Part shown: in pieces, positions 25,715 through 34,696 of the stretch
Layout of the letters: each line of letters starts with the position of its first letter
Position numbering within the stretch: the stretch's first letter is position 1
Assembly: GCA_947459215.1 (NCBI GenBank)
Contig: CANHCQ010000003.1
Coordinates: forward strand, 152,434 to 216,433
Length of the DNA stretch: 64,000 nucleotides
Direction of reading: 5' to 3'
Source of the DNA: Phycisphaerales bacterium
GTDB taxonomy: Bacteria > Planctomycetota > Phycisphaerae > Phycisphaerales > UBA1924
Made by a program: the position numbers and the translations under genes
The notes under the pieces: generated by a model
Seen by the model: only the letters and a program-made list of their open reading frames with translations
Database searches by the model: none
Told to the model about the DNA's origin: nothing

Positions 25715-25750
25715 TGTGTTAGGATACTATCCAAACACAATCCGATCAAG
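25704..25750 (-). promoter_or_regulatory. 47-bp palindrome over the imuA start: probable SOS operator
   Basis: Two 23-base arms around a central C (25727) match at 21 of 23 positions. The core GTTAGGATACTATCCAAAC has inverted halves GTT-GGATA and TATCC-AAC. It covers the imuA ATG and its first codons plus about 36 bases upstream. Since imuA-imuB-dnaE2 cassettes are usually LexA-controlled, a LexA-type repressor is the likely binder. The motif does not match the E. coli (CTGT-N8-ACAG) or Gram-positive (GAAC-N4-GTTC) boxes. Confidence 0.7.
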
Positions 25751-25959
25751 CGCTTTTCCCGCCTCGACCCCAATATCTAGTTCCTTATGGGAAAAAGACT
25801 TCCGATCCGCCACCCAAGCCCCTATCACACCAGCACCGCCCTTCCAACGGCCTTTTCCTTGCAGTCATGCTCACGAGCGGTGCAAGGTCCGAGGCTCGGC
25901 GGGAAAGTCACTGGGTGATCCGCCGGGGTGGATGCACGAAGGCGAACATGGAGATAGTC

Positions 25960-26814
25960 ATGAAGGCTCGGGAGTTGACGATCGGAATGGTGATGTGCGC
26001 GATCGGTGCCGCCGCGAGCGCGGTGCAGCCCTACTCCGTCGATCCGGGATCGTGGATCCAGGCCGAGGCGATCGGTTCCAACAACCCATTCGTGTGGTAC
26101 GGAGCCTCGTACCTGCCGATCACCGGCCCCTCGCAGTTCGTGAACACGTCCAAGCACAACGTCTACATCAATCAGAACGGTTTTCTGGCCTACGTCGTCG
26201 AGATGAGCGTTGGCTGGTACCAGTACGGCCCGGGCGTACAGGTCGGACTCCGAGGCGGCCTGCGCTTCACGCCGCTGGTGCCGAATCTCTCCTACACCTT
26301 CAACGGCTTCATGAACATCGTGCAGACCGGCTCGCCCGCCAGCAGCACCGCCACCTCGCTCGTGACGCTCAAGCCCTATCCCAGCGGCAGCCCTGTGCTC
26401 TACGCCAACGGGCTTTCGTTCCCTGGCCCCGGTCCACTGTGGACGCCCGGCACACCATTCGCCGGCACGCAGAGCGGCAACCTGACCATGGGCGTGCAGT
26501 ACGAACTGCTCTACGACTTCACGCTCGTCGCCTACCACGGCGGCGACACCGCCATGGACTACTCCGTCAAGCTCAAGAACAACCCGTTCTTCCAGATGCT
26601 GCTCTTCCAGCGCCCCTGCGCCGGCGACCTCAACGGCGACGGCTATGTCGATGATTCAGACTTCGTCGTCTTTGCCACCGCGTACAACATCTTCGACTGT
26701 GCCGACCCGCTCATGCCCGCCGGCTGCCCAAGCGATCTCAACGGCGACGGCTATGTTGACGACGCCGACTTCGTGATCTTTGCGGGGATGTACGAGAATC
26801 TGCTCTGCCCTTGA
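25960..26814 (+). CDS. Secreted GC-type dockerin domain protein
   Basis: A 284-residue secreted protein. The start is the ATG at 25960, with GGAG 6 bases upstream and a signal peptide (residues 1-21, ending AAASA). The body (about 22-215) is rich in Tyr, Gly and Ser and gives no recognisable family; it is predicted to be mostly beta. The C-terminus is a GC-type dockerin of two Ca-binding repeats, DLNGDGYVDDSDF and DLNGDGYVDDADF, framed by Cys residues and ending LLCP. It is the first of eleven such genes in this window, and is followed 67 bases later by leuS on the same strand. Confidence 0.75.
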   Translation: MKARELTIGMVMCAIGAAASAVQPYSVDPGSWIQAEAIGSNNPFVWYGASYLPITGPSQFVNTSKHNVYINQNGFLAYVVEMSVGWYQYGPGVQVGLRGGLRFTPLVPNLSYTFNGFMNIVQTGSPASSTATSLVTLKPYPSGSPVLYANGLSFPGPGPLWTPGTPFAGTQSGNLTMGVQYELLYDFTLVAYHGGDTAMDYSVKLKNNPFFQMLLFQRPCAGDLNGDGYVDDSDFVVFATAYNIFDCADPLMPAGCPSDLNGDGYVDDADFVIFAGMYENLLCP

Positions 26815-26881
26815 TCGCAGAACCCGATCAGACCGGGCGCGGCCGGGCAGTTGCGGCCCCGCCGCGCTACCCTTGCTCTCC

Positions 26882-29800
26882 ATGAGTCAGGTCGCGTCCA
26901 GCGTCGGCAAACCCGGTGATTCCTCGCTCCCTCCGCACCGCTACACCGCGGCACTGGCAGGCGAGATCGAGCTGCGCTGGCAGGGCTATTGGCAGGACAA
27001 GAACACGTTTGTGCAGCCCAACCCCGGACAGCCGGGGTTCGACGCCAGCAAGCCCAAGTTCTACTGCCTCGACATGTTCCCCTACCCGTCCGGAGCCGGC
27101 CTGCATGTTGGTCACCCCGAGGGCTACACCGCCACCGACATCATCTGCCGCTACAAGCGGCTTAAGGGTTTCAACGTCCTGCACCCCATGGGCTGGGACG
27201 CCTTCGGCCTGCCCGCCGAGCAGTACGCGATCCAGACCGGCGTCCACCCGGCGATCACCACCAAGAAGGCCATCGACAACTTCCGCCGCCAGCTCCAGCG
27301 CTTCGGCTTCTGCTACGACTGGTCGCGTGAGTTCGGGACCATCGACGAGGACTACTACAAGTGGACGCAGTGGATCTTCCTGCGGCTGTACGACGCGTGG
27401 TTCGATGACCACGCCCCCTCGCCCTCTGGCTACTCCAAGGGCCGCGCACGTCCGATCTCGGAACTCGTCCGCGAGCTCGAATCCGGGAGTTTCCTCGTCG
27501 GCCCCAGCGGCGAGATCGTGCGCCCGACGCTCGGTGGCTTCGCGGCACCGCTTGAGGGCGGAAGCGGTCTCGGCCGCGCGTGGCACCAATTGAATGCCGA
27601 GGAACGCCGCGTTTTCATCGACAACCATCGGCTCGCGTACCTGGGCGAGCAAACCGTCAACTGGTGCCCCAAGCTCGGCACCGTGCTCGCCAATGACGAA
27701 GTGATCGACGGCAAGAGCGAACGCGGCGGATACCCGGTCTATCGCAAACCGCTCAAGCAGTGGATGTTCCGCATCACCGCCTTCGCCGACCGCCTGATCG
27801 AGCAGCTCAAGGGACTCGATTGGCCGGCGTCGACCAAGACGCAGCAGGAAGAGTGGATCGGTCGCTCCACCGGCGCTCAGGTCGACTTCGCGATCGACAC
27901 GCACTCGCTCTCGCCGCAGGCACTGGGCGAGTTGAAACATCCCTCGTCGGACACCGCGCTCTCGCTCACGATCTACACCACGCGCCCCGACACGATCTTC
28001 GGCGCGACGTTCATGGTCGTCGCGCCCGAGCACCCGCTGATCGATCACGTGCTCCGCCATCCGTCGAAGGAAACCGACGCCACGGCCCTGAAGGCCTACG
28101 TCGCCAAAGCCCGCAACACCTCCGACACCGACCGCATGGCGGGCACGGAGAAGACCGGCGTCTTCAGCGGCGTCTACGCCATCAACCCGCTCACCGACGA
28201 AAAGGTCCCGATCTGGGTCGCGGACTACGTGCTCATGGGCTACGGCACCGGCGCGATCATGGCCGTGCCGGCCCACGACGAACGCGATTTCGAGTTCGCC
28301 CGGAAGTTCGGCCTCGCCATCGTCGACGTGCTGTACCCTCGCACCGTCCTTGCGATGAAGTACTTCTGCGAGCACGCGACCGATGCCGAAATGGCTGAGG
28401 GCGCGTGGCAGACGACACTGGCCGACTTCCTCGGCCTTGTCACCTCATCAGCGGGCAGCACAACTGCTTTCTCCGATTCGCTGACGACGGTCCGCGCCCG
28501 CCGCGTCTCAGACCCGGCGAATCCCGAATCGTGCCCGGTCGATCCCGACAGCCTCGGCGCGATCGGCATGTCCGGCCGCGGGGCGATCCGGATCACGTGG
28601 TTCGAAGCATTTGAGTCGATGGGACTCACGTCGCTTGCAACGCTCCGCGAGGTCTTCCTGAAGCGCGGGTTCCAGGCCTGGCGCGAGGAAGCGGGCATCG
28701 CCCCCGGCACCGCCGTGAACTCAAGTCGCGCTGCCAAGCACGGCCTGCCCGGCGTCTCGCTCGACGGCCTGCACACTGAGGAAGCAATTCCCACAATCGT
28801 CAAGTGGCTCGACGAGACGAACATCGGTTCGGCGCAGACACGCTTCAAGCTCCGCGACTGGGCCTTCAGCCGCCAACGCTACTGGGGCGAACCCTTCCCG
28901 ATCGTCTTCGACGAAAAGGGCAACCACTACCCCGTGAGCGACAAGTCTCTGCCGGTGGCGCTGCCGTCGCTGCCGGATTACCTGCCCGAGGAGAGCAACG
29001 AGCCGCAGCCGCTGTTGGCCAAGGCCAAGCAGTGGACAAACACGACCGCGTTCGCCGCGGGCGTGGATCCGAAGCTGCTCGCCCCCGAGACGCCCGTGCG
29101 CCGCGAGACCAACACCATGCCCGGCAGCGCGGGCAGCAGCTGGTACTGCATCCGCTACTGCGACCCGAAGAACAACGAGCGATTCATTGGCGAACCCGCG
29201 GACACGTACTGGATGAGCGGCGGCGAGAAAGGCCGCCTCGCCGCGGTCGATCTCTACATCGGCGGCAACGAGCACGCGGTGGGCCACCTGCTCTACTCAC
29301 GCTTCTGGCAGAACGTGCTCTTCGACCTTGGCTACATCTCGACGCCCGAGCCGTTCCAGAAGCTCTTCCATCAGGGCATCATCACCAGCTACGCCTATCA
29401 GCGGGCGGACAAGACGATCATCGCGATCGATTTGGTGAAGGAAGTCTCCGACGGCAAGTTCATCGAGATCGCGACCGGCGAGAGCGTCGCACCCATCATC
29501 ACCAAGATGGGCAAGCGCTACAAGAACGTCGTCAACCCCGACGACGTGATCGCCGAGTTCGGCGCCGACACCTTCCGCCTCTACGAGATGTACATGGGCC
29601 CGCTCGAGGCGAGCAAGCCCTGGAACACCAAGGACATCGCGGGCCTCTTCCGCTTCCTGCAGCGGACATGGCGTGTGCTCGTCGACGAACAGACCGGAGT
29701 GATCCGTGCCGCGGCCGCCGCGAACCCGGCGCTGGAAAAGGCCCTCACCCGCACGATCCACAAGGTCGGGCAGGACATCGAACGGCTGGCGTTCAATACC

Positions 29801-30214
29801 GCAATCGCCGCGATCATCGGGCTCGTGAATGACGCAATGTCCGCCGCGGGGGAGAAGGGTGTGGGCGCCTTCACAACCGAACAGATCGAGCGGTTCTGCA
29901 TCATGCTCTCGCCGCTGGCGCCGCACCTGAGCGAAGAGGTCTGGGGCAAGCTCGGCCTCACGTCCACTCGCGGCTGCTGCAGCGACCAGCATTGGCCCCG
30001 CGTCGATGAGAAGTTGCTCGTCGACGACTCGATCGAGATCCCGGTGCAGATCCAGGGCAAGATCAAGGCCCGCATCCAGGTTCCGACCGGCGCCGATCAG
30101 AAGACCACCGAAGCGATTGCGCTCTCGCACCCGGACGTACTCAAGGCGATCGATGGCCGCCCGGTGAAAAAGGCGATCATCGTGCCGGGCAAGCTCGTCA
30201 ATCTCGTTGTTTGA
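26882..30214 (+). CDS. leuS: Leucyl-tRNA synthetase
   Basis: Charges tRNA-Leu with leucine (cytoplasm). The class I HIGH motif appears as HVGH in PYPSGAGLHVGHPEG. The editing domain has TIYTTRPDTIFGAT and the late GTGAIMAVPAHDERDFEFA. The second signature is KMGKR at about residue 875, where most enzymes have KMSKS, followed by KNVVNPDDVI. At 1110 residues it is well above the usual 860. One extra segment (ARPISELVRELESG...) is known from actinobacterial and some other LeuRS. A second (about residues 490-620, after the editing domain) is a larger insertion with no tandem repeats, so it is not one of the palindromic elements. The ATG at 26882 fits the family start. Confidence 0.95.
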   Translation: MSQVASSVGKPGDSSLPPHRYTAALAGEIELRWQGYWQDKNTFVQPNPGQPGFDASKPKFYCLDMFPYPSGAGLHVGHPEGYTATDIICRYKRLKGFNVLHPMGWDAFGLPAEQYAIQTGVHPAITTKKAIDNFRRQLQRFGFCYDWSREFGTIDEDYYKWTQWIFLRLYDAWFDDHAPSPSGYSKGRARPISELVRELESGSFLVGPSGEIVRPTLGGFAAPLEGGSGLGRAWHQLNAEERRVFIDNHRLAYLGEQTVNWCPKLGTVLANDEVIDGKSERGGYPVYRKPLKQWMFRITAFADRLIEQLKGLDWPASTKTQQEEWIGRSTGAQVDFAIDTHSLSPQALGELKHPSSDTALSLTIYTTRPDTIFGATFMVVAPEHPLIDHVLRHPSKETDATALKAYVAKARNTSDTDRMAGTEKTGVFSGVYAINPLTDEKVPIWVADYVLMGYGTGAIMAVPAHDERDFEFARKFGLAIVDVLYPRTVLAMKYFCEHATDAEMAEGAWQTTLADFLGLVTSSAGSTTAFSDSLTTVRARRVSDPANPESCPVDPDSLGAIGMSGRGAIRITWFEAFESMGLTSLATLREVFLKRGFQAWREEAGIAPGTAVNSSRAAKHGLPGVSLDGLHTEEAIPTIVKWLDETNIGSAQTRFKLRDWAFSRQRYWGEPFPIVFDEKGNHYPVSDKSLPVALPSLPDYLPEESNEPQPLLAKAKQWTNTTAFAAGVDPKLLAPETPVRRETNTMPGSAGSSWYCIRYCDPKNNERFIGEPADTYWMSGGEKGRLAAVDLYIGGNEHAVGHLLYSRFWQNVLFDLGYISTPEPFQKLFHQGIITSYAYQRADKTIIAIDLVKEVSDGKFIEIATGESVAPIITKMGKRYKNVVNPDDVIAEFGADTFRLYEMYMGPLEASKPWNTKDIAGLFRFLQRTWRVLVDEQTGVIRAAAAANPALEKALTRTIHKVGQDIERLAFNTAIAAIIGLVNDAMSAAGEKGVGAFTTEQIERFCIMLSPLAPHLSEEVWGKLGLTSTRGCCSDQHWPRVDEKLLVDDSIEIPVQIQGKIKARIQVPTGADQKTTEAIALSHPDVLKAIDGRPVKKAIIVPGKLVNLVV

Positions 30215-30316
30215 GCGAAAGTTGCTTGAGCGAAATTGGTTCCTGATTCAATCTTGCTTGTCGGGCTTGCTTGTCGGGCCGCGCGTTGGTCGCGCGACCC
30301 GCACGATCTCTGCGGC

Positions 30317-33043
30317 TCAGGGGCACAGGAGCGTGTCGTACGCCGCCGCAAACAGCGAGAAATCCGCATCGTCGACCAGCCCGTCGGCATTGATGTCGCA
30401 CACGCCGTCGGCGGGGGGCACGACCAAGTCGTTGTAAGCGCCCGCGAAGATCTGGAAGTCGGAGTCGTCAACGATCCCGTCGTTGTTGAAGTCGGCGGGG
30501 CATGAGAACGCGGCGGGCTTCACGCGAACCCGCGCCACCGACTCGCTGCCGTCGGTGTACTCGAGGATCGTGAGCACGTTCCCGACATGGTCCAGCCACT
30601 GCGGGCTGCCGCTGCTGGGAGAGCTCGTCGAAGAGAACGGCGGCGAGAACCGATTGACGATCCGAAGATCGCCAGGCGCGCCGTCGAACGTGCGGCCGTT
30701 CTGAGCGATCTTCACCAAGCCGCGTTCGCGGTCGTGCAGATACAGCACCGAGTCGCCAGACCCGTAGGTGTTCCCGCGGAGGAACAAACGCAGGAGCGTC
30801 TGCTGATTGCGATTCGCCGCTACGACAGTGACGGCATCGATCTCGCCGCACGGATAGACATCCGGAGCGCGATCGCCGCTCTTCACGAGCACGCGGGGGT
30901 TCTCGCCCGCCGTGCCCGACGCCCAGGCGGCGTTAAAGCTCTCACCGCCGAGCGTGTACCTCAGGCTGACGACAATGCCGCGGCGGTCGTCGAGCGCAAA
31001 GCCGTTGAGGGACGCGACGATCGAACCCGGGACGCCCGGCACTTCGTCGCCGACGTCGAGCAGCGAGGCCAGCCCAAGGTCTGACTCGACAAACAAGCCC
31101 TCCACGCCGTCGGTCGGCGTGTTGATGAACGCAACGCGCCCGTTGCGGTCAAACTCCGTGAGCGCCCCGTTGGACAACGAACCGAACAACACACCCGGAG
31201 CGCGTCCCGGGGCCTGACGTCCCTCCGCCACGCGGATCCACGAGGCATTGGATTCCGGGATACGAACCATGAGCACCTCGTCGGCGTCCGCGGGCACGCT
31301 CGGGTGCGACACCGTTTCTGTCAGCAGAATCTGCCCCTTGTCGTTCAGACCCAGGAGCGTCGCGTTCGTGAACCCCGCGCCGGTCGGATACTCCGCCCGT
31401 GTCGCGGCATTGATGAACACCGGTCCGACCGAACCCGGTGCCCCGGTGAAGAACAGGAACCCGCCGGTCGAGAGACCGGAGAAGAACGCCGCCTCGCCAA
31501 TGTTGTTGAACAGCGGACCGCCGAACGGCGAAAACGTGTACGTCCCAAGAGTTCCCGGCGCTGGATCGCCCGAGCGGGCAAACAGCGAGACTCCGCCCGC
31601 GGGTGATCCGAGGAAGATGCCCTGCGTCACGGACGGGTTGAGTTGGCCCATGAAGCCCGCGTTCTCACCGAACCTCGACGTGCCCGAACCGACGGAAGCG
31701 AATGTCTCGCCCGCCACCGGTGACGCCCCGCCGATTGTGCAGATCGGTCCGAGCGTGAAGCCAGGCACGCCCGAGAGCAGCACCGGATTGCCCGCGGCAA
31801 AGAGCTGGATCGACACCGTCCCGCCCTCACCGATCGACGCGTTCTGGATATCGCTCACGGTCGGACCGGGCAGACCAGGCACAATGCCGCCGGTGTTGAC
31901 CAGCAGTTCTGCCGAATCGGGCAGGCCGCCCATGGGCACGAAGCATGAGTCCACGATCGGGGCGGCAAAGGCGATGACATGGCCCGAACCGGTCACCGCG
32001 TCGCCGGCAACGAATCGCCCGTCACCGGACAGCGCTTCATACGAAATGAAGCTCAGATTGCGCGGCAGGTGATTCAACGCTTCCAGCACGTCGTCCACCC
32101 GCCGGGCACCGATCACGGCGTCCCACAGGTACGCCACGCCACCGACGGTCATCAGGACGACCGATCCGTCGTCGGACATGTCGAGGATTCGTCCCTCGAG
32201 TTCCTCGCTGATCGGCGCGGTGAGATCGACGAGCGGCCCCGCTCCGGTCTTCACCCACGCCCGCGTGACGAGCGAGAACGAGGGCGTGTTCGCGTCGGAC
32301 TCGCCGACGATGACGGACCCGTCCTCGGAGATGCGAATCGCGCGGCTCTTCTCGCCCGCGAGGACGCCCAACTGCGTCCATGAGTTAGTGCCGACGTCCC
32401 AGACCGCCGCGGCCTCCTGCACGATGTCGGGATCGCCGTAGCCGCCGCCGGAAATGACGTTGCGGCCGTAGCCGACGACCTGATCGCCATCGGGCGAGAT
32501 CGCGACCGCACGCGTCTCGGGCAGGAACGGACTCACGTCCGGCAGAAACGTGATCGGGCCGGCGTTGACCTGGCGCCCAGGCGAGGAGAACCCGTTCCAC
32601 AGCTTGCGGGTACCGTCGCGTGAGATGTCAGTGAGCGAACCGCCCGTGAGCGGCACGATCGGGCCGGGCAGCGCGTACACCCATGTGCCCGTGCTGCCTC
32701 GTCCGAACACGATGAGACCGTCGCCGGTGATGTGGTCCGCATCGCTGAACGTTGCGCCCGGAGCAACCCCAAGTGAGAACGGCGGAACATCCGCGTCGAA
32801 GTTCTTCAGCGTCGCACGTCCGTTGAACCCGATTCCCGGCGCGCCGGACGCCGCGATGCGAGAGGCATCGAAGTTCACGGCCCGGAAGAAGTTGAACACG
32901 TCACCCGGCGCCGTGCCCGTGAGGGTGAACGTCGGCGGACCGGCAAGTGCGGACAACGCGACGCACGAACCCGCCGCGAGGGCGATCCCGACGCCACGCC
33001 GAGGACCCATCAATGGCGATAGACGACGAGCCTGATGAAGCAT
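30317..33043 (-). CDS. Secreted repeat protein with GC-type dockerin
   Basis: A 908-residue secreted protein with a signal sequence (hydrophobic part IALAAGSCVALSALAG, residues about 19-35). The first half holds degenerate HAF-like repeats (for example AVAISPDGDQVVGYG, AIRISEDGSVIVGES and YEALSGDGRFVAGDA), which probably form a beta-propeller. The second half continues with similar beta-rich repeats. The C-terminus is a GC-type dockerin with loops DFNNDGIVDDSDF and DINADGLVDDADF, ending LLCP. An extra short stretch (VVPPADG) separates the two Ca-binding repeats in place of the usual Cys-Asp-Pro linker. No catalytic motif is recognised. It is probably a surface or matrix protein and lies in a minus-strand row of dockerin genes. 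Confidence 0.78.
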   Translation of the reverse strand: MLHQARRLSPLMGPRRGVGIALAAGSCVALSALAGPPTFTLTGTAPGDVFNFFRAVNFDASRIAASGAPGIGFNGRATLKNFDADVPPFSLGVAPGATFSDADHITGDGLIVFGRGSTGTWVYALPGPIVPLTGGSLTDISRDGTRKLWNGFSSPGRQVNAGPITFLPDVSPFLPETRAVAISPDGDQVVGYGRNVISGGGYGDPDIVQEAAAVWDVGTNSWTQLGVLAGEKSRAIRISEDGSVIVGESDANTPSFSLVTRAWVKTGAGPLVDLTAPISEELEGRILDMSDDGSVVLMTVGGVAYLWDAVIGARRVDDVLEALNHLPRNLSFISYEALSGDGRFVAGDAVTGSGHVIAFAAPIVDSCFVPMGGLPDSAELLVNTGGIVPGLPGPTVSDIQNASIGEGGTVSIQLFAAGNPVLLSGVPGFTLGPICTIGGASPVAGETFASVGSGTSRFGENAGFMGQLNPSVTQGIFLGSPAGGVSLFARSGDPAPGTLGTYTFSPFGGPLFNNIGEAAFFSGLSTGGFLFFTGAPGSVGPVFINAATRAEYPTGAGFTNATLLGLNDKGQILLTETVSHPSVPADADEVLMVRIPESNASWIRVAEGRQAPGRAPGVLFGSLSNGALTEFDRNGRVAFINTPTDGVEGLFVESDLGLASLLDVGDEVPGVPGSIVASLNGFALDDRRGIVVSLRYTLGGESFNAAWASGTAGENPRVLVKSGDRAPDVYPCGEIDAVTVVAANRNQQTLLRLFLRGNTYGSGDSVLYLHDRERGLVKIAQNGRTFDGAPGDLRIVNRFSPPFSSTSSPSSGSPQWLDHVGNVLTILEYTDGSESVARVRVKPAAFSCPADFNNDGIVDDSDFQIFAGAYNDLVVPPADGVCDINADGLVDDADFSLFAAAYDTLLCP

Positions 33044-33118
33044 GCTTTCCCTCGGTGTGAGCGATTCACAGGAAGATACGAATGAACGAGATACGAGCGA
33101 ACCACGCCTGAAGCGGGG

Positions 33119-34540
33119 TCACGGACACAGTACGGCGTTGTACCCGATCACAAAGATCTGAAAGTCCCGGTCATCGACAACGCTGTCGAGGTTCATGTCC
33201 GAAGGGCAATCGACCGGCATGCCAGCGTCGGCACAATCCAGGATGTTGTATGCGAGCACGAAGATCTGGAAATCGAGGTCATCGACGAAGGTGTCCTCGT
33301 TGAGATCCTGCGGACATCCGCCGCCGAACGCGACGTGATCGATGCCCAGCCCGTCGCCGAAGGAGCCGGATCGTCCGTTCGCGAAACGCACGCTGGCGAT
33401 CCGCGACCCGGCCTTGGCATCGAGGCGGACGTATCCCTGACGAGCGCCGTTGAAGCTGAGGTTTGAGATTCCCGAGAAATCGCCGGCGTCGCGGCCGTTC
33501 ACGACGAGACGCGTGGCCTGGTCCATCTGCTGCACGCTGAATCCAACCCGCCGCTGCGGCGGGTCAAAGTTCAGCACTACATCGCCCCAGTTGGAACCCG
33601 CGGAGTAGTTGAAGGACTGATTGCCGCGGGCGCTGACGAGGCACCGGACGCCGTCCCAGTTGCCGCCGATGAACGCGGTGCCGAACGGATCGTCGGTGTT
33701 TGGATTGAAGAGATTCGGGAGCACCGTAACGGGGCCGATGTCGCCCGCCGGGGCCTCCCACGCGACGGACAACCCACCGACGAGCGCCGCGTCCTCGAAG
33801 TCCTCGATGGAAGCACCGGCCACTCCGAGGGTCGAGTCGTCGATGCCCCAATCGGCGGGCTTGAAGCCTTGGGCGATGAACGTCGGGTTGGCCTCGGTGC
33901 TGAAAGCGAGGTGGTCGAAGGTGAAGCCGTCTCCGGAAGGGTTCACGCCGTTCTTGAACTTCACCGACGAGATGGTGTCCGCGCCGTCGGCTTTGATCAG
34001 GATGTAGCCGATTCTGGTGCTACCTGGGGACAGGCCGGTGAGGGCCTGAACGGTGCCCTTCTCGACGCCATTGATGAACACGCGGGGCGAGAGTTCGGAC
34101 TGATGCAGGCTGACACCGAAGTACTTGATCGGCGGGTCAAACAGAAACGTTACATCGCCGTAGTTCGATGACGCGCCGTAGGTGAACGTGCGGTTGGTGC
34201 GGACGTTCAGCAGGCACTTGGTGCCGTCGTAATTGCCCCCGGCGAACGCGCTCCCGAACGCGTCGTCGGTCGACGGGTTAAACGTCTGCGGCAGGGTGCT
34301 CGTCGGTCCCACATTTCCCGCAGGCGACTCCCACAAGACCTGCAAACCCGGCTCGAGATTCACGTCTTCGAAGGACTCGATCGTGCAGTTGCCGACGCCG
34401 ATCGCGCCGCCCACCAGTCCCCACCGGATCGTCGGTACGCCGTAGTAGGTGATCCCGGCCGACGCCCATGTCGCCGCCACGAAGGCAGCGGACGCACACG
34501 CCAATTTGATGCCCTTACAGACCATCACGCCCTTCTTCAT
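33119..34540 (-). CDS. Secreted two-repeat protein with GC-type dockerin
   Basis: A 473-residue secreted protein: a signal peptide (residues about 9-28), then two homologous domains of about 180 residues. Parallel segments are SIEDFEDAALVGGLSVAWE and TIESFEDVNLEPGLQVLWE, each followed by NWDGVRCL or NYDGTKCL and by FNYSAGSNWGDV or FTYGASSNYGDV. This points to an internal duplication of a lectin-like beta-sandwich. A GC-type dockerin closes the protein (DLNEDTFVDDLDF, DMNLDSVVDDRDF, ending VLCP). The ATG and its GGAG lie inside a strong hairpin (34538-34561), so translation may be controlled by RNA structure. No enzymatic motif is seen. Confidence 0.78.
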   Translation of the reverse strand: MKKGVMVCKGIKLACASAAFVAATWASAGITYYGVPTIRWGLVGGAIGVGNCTIESFEDVNLEPGLQVLWESPAGNVGPTSTLPQTFNPSTDDAFGSAFAGGNYDGTKCLLNVRTNRTFTYGASSNYGDVTFLFDPPIKYFGVSLHQSELSPRVFINGVEKGTVQALTGLSPGSTRIGYILIKADGADTISSVKFKNGVNPSGDGFTFDHLAFSTEANPTFIAQGFKPADWGIDDSTLGVAGASIEDFEDAALVGGLSVAWEAPAGDIGPVTVLPNLFNPNTDDPFGTAFIGGNWDGVRCLVSARGNQSFNYSAGSNWGDVVLNFDPPQRRVGFSVQQMDQATRLVVNGRDAGDFSGISNLSFNGARQGYVRLDAKAGSRIASVRFANGRSGSFGDGLGIDHVAFGGGCPQDLNEDTFVDDLDFQIFVLAYNILDCADAGMPVDCPSDMNLDSVVDDRDFQIFVIGYNAVLCP

Positions 34541-34561
34541 GCTCCGGCGAACCGGAGCATG
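34538..34561 (-). promoter_or_regulatory. Hairpin enclosing the Shine-Dalgarno and start codon
   Basis: On the minus strand, CATGCTCCGG pairs perfectly with CCGGAGCATG around a TTCG loop. The GGAG ribosome-binding site and the ATG of the gene ending at 34540 are both in the 3' arm, so ribosome access would require melting of a 10-bp GC-rich stem. Confidence 0.7.
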
Positions 34562-34696
34562 AACTGATTCTCCACGAGCGCGGCCGTCTCGCCAAGCTGT
34601 TCGACGCGTTCAGCGAACAAAACCACACGTCCGATGATTCTCGGACGTCTACCCGCCGCGACGCTGCCCATGGCTGCAAGCCTCGATCCCGCTCGC

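Noticed and set aside
26867..28375. Minus-strand open frame (502 codons) opposite leuS
   Set aside because: Shadow of a certain gene; no start signal and no recognisable domain.
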